Positions 22,314-22,970 of a stretch of 22,970 nucleotides of DNA are shown in pieces. The DNA comes from Bordetella parapertussis. GTDB lineage: Bacteria; Pseudomonadota; Gammaproteobacteria; Burkholderiales; Burkholderiaceae_C. Every line of letters begins with the position of its first letter. Within the stretch, counting starts at the first letter, position 1. The position numbers and the translations under genes are program-made. Location: the NCBI GenBank assembly GCA_943328885.2, contig CALQBT020000002.1, positions 1 through 22,970 of the forward strand. Direction: 5' to 3'. The notes under the pieces were generated by a model. The model was not told the DNA's origin. It made no database searches and saw only the letters and a list, made by a program, of their open reading frames with translations.

Positions 22314-22970
22314 ATGACTTCCTCTTCGACAGCCTATGACGTGGTCGTGCTCGGCGCGGGCGCTGGTGGCCTCAGCGCCGCGGCCAGGCTGGTGGCGGCC
22401 GGCAAGAATGTGCTGGTCGTCGAGCGCCTGGACCGCCTCGGCGGTCGCGCCTCTAGCGAGCAGATCGACGGCTTCACGGTCAACATCGGCGCGATCGCGA
22501 TCGAGATCGGCAGTCTGTTTGAAGAGACTTTCGCGTTGGTGGGCGTGCCGCTGGACCTGCGCGAACCCAAGCCCGCCACGGTGTTCTACATCGACGGCAA
22601 GGTCATCAACCCGGCCCGGGGCGGCTGGGGCGTGTTACTCGGCGGTTTCACCAAGCAGGCGGCCAAGATCGGTGCGAAGTTCGCCGACGCACGCGCCGGT
22701 GACTTGCCAGAGGCCAAGCTGAGCACGCAGGATTGGCTGTCGCAGTACACCCGCAACGAGACGGTCCATGCGATCTTTCGCAACCTGTGCGCGGCGATCT
22801 TCGCGGCCAATGCCGACGAGTTGCCGGCGCGCGCCTTCCTGACCTACTTCACCGCCAAGGGCGCTTTCAAGCGCTTCGGCTTCTGCCCGCGCGGCACGGT
22901 CGGGCTGTGGAACGACCTGGCAGACGGCATACGCCGCCAAGGCGGCGAAGTCTGGCTCGACACGCCGGTC
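22314..22970 (+). CDS. FAD-dependent oxidoreductase, phytoene desaturase/amine oxidase-like, N-terminal part (runs off right edge)
   Basis: 219 codons are present and the frame is open at the window edge. The N-terminus has the FAD-binding Rossmann loop VVVLGAGAGGLSAAARL (G-x-G-x2-G) and the second-strand motif VVERLDRLGGRASS (E37 plus G-G-R), diagnostic of the phytoene desaturase, amine oxidase and protoporphyrinogen oxidase superfamily. Such enzymes desaturate or oxidise C-C or C-N bonds. ATG 22314 is preceded by ACGGAAAA. It lies 55 bases after the SDR gene in the same direction, so it is probably the fifth gene of the oxygenase operon. A desaturase here might rearomatise or dehydrogenate a ring intermediate; this is speculation. 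Confidence 0.88.
   Translation, partial: MTSSSTAYDVVVLGAGAGGLSAAARLVAAGKNVLVVERLDRLGGRASSEQIDGFTVNIGAIAIEIGSLFEETFALVGVPLDLREPKPATVFYIDGKVINPARGGWGVLLGGFTKQAAKIGAKFADARAGDLPEAKLSTQDWLSQYTRNETVHAIFRNLCAAIFAANADELPARAFLTYFTAKGAFKRFGFCPRGTVGLWNDLADGIRRQGGEVWLDTPV

Noticed and set aside
1..22970. CRISPR arrays, tRNA or rRNA genes, complete insertion sequences
   Set aside because: None seen: no regularly spaced repeats, no cloverleaf-like sequences noticed, and no intact transposase.

Overview
The window is GC-rich and densely coded. mutS at the left edge, the codon use and the family mix suggest a betaproteobacterium, most likely Burkholderiales; this is inference, as no rRNA or tRNA is present. 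All functional names rest on motif reading and family knowledge, without database searches.

Layout. (1) 1-1421: the 5' part of mutS on the minus strand, running off the left edge. (2) About 1500-2260: a scar with a DUF2283-like fragment and a decayed tyrosine recombinase of the P4 type (large internal deletion plus frameshift). (3) 2261-3490: a BenE-type membrane transporter, minus strand, less GC-rich than its surroundings and without a normal start codon at the expected place. (4) 3534-5385: a crotonase-fold hydratase divergent from a GntR/FadR-type regulator. (5) 5465-17971: eleven recognisable genes on the minus strand, most with overlapping or closely spaced ends. In transcription order: extended-SDR 'epimerase', GNAT protein, DapA-family protein, ABC permease, NMT1/THI5-type binding protein, ABC ATPase, sugar-isomerase-type TIM barrel, enolase-superfamily protein, amidase-signature hydrolase, NylB-like serine hydrolase, and after a 172-base gap a PccB-like carboxyltransferase. 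(6) 18367-18687: a putidaredoxin-type [2Fe-2S] ferredoxin, minus strand. (7) 18871-22970: a plus-strand operon with ring-hydroxylating oxygenase alpha and beta subunits, a PaaG-like crotonase, an SDR dehydrogenase and an FAD-dependent oxidoreductase running off the right edge.

How it may work together. The locus looks catabolic: ABC import of a small organic compound, hydrolysis by one or two amide/ester hydrolases, oxygenase attack with the ferredoxin as electron donor, then CoA-type processing by crotonases, the SDR and possibly the carboxyltransferase. The substrate cannot be read from the sequence. No ferredoxin reductase, CoA ligase, ring-cleavage dioxygenase or biotin carboxylase is visible.

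The most notable non-coding signal is a near-perfect palindrome inside the 18-bp spacer of a consensus-like promoter (TTGACA / TATTAT) ahead of the oxygenase operon. A second copy (15 of 18 bases identical) lies upstream of the long minus-strand gene set. Both gene sets may therefore answer to one repressor, probably TetR-type, which is not encoded in the window.
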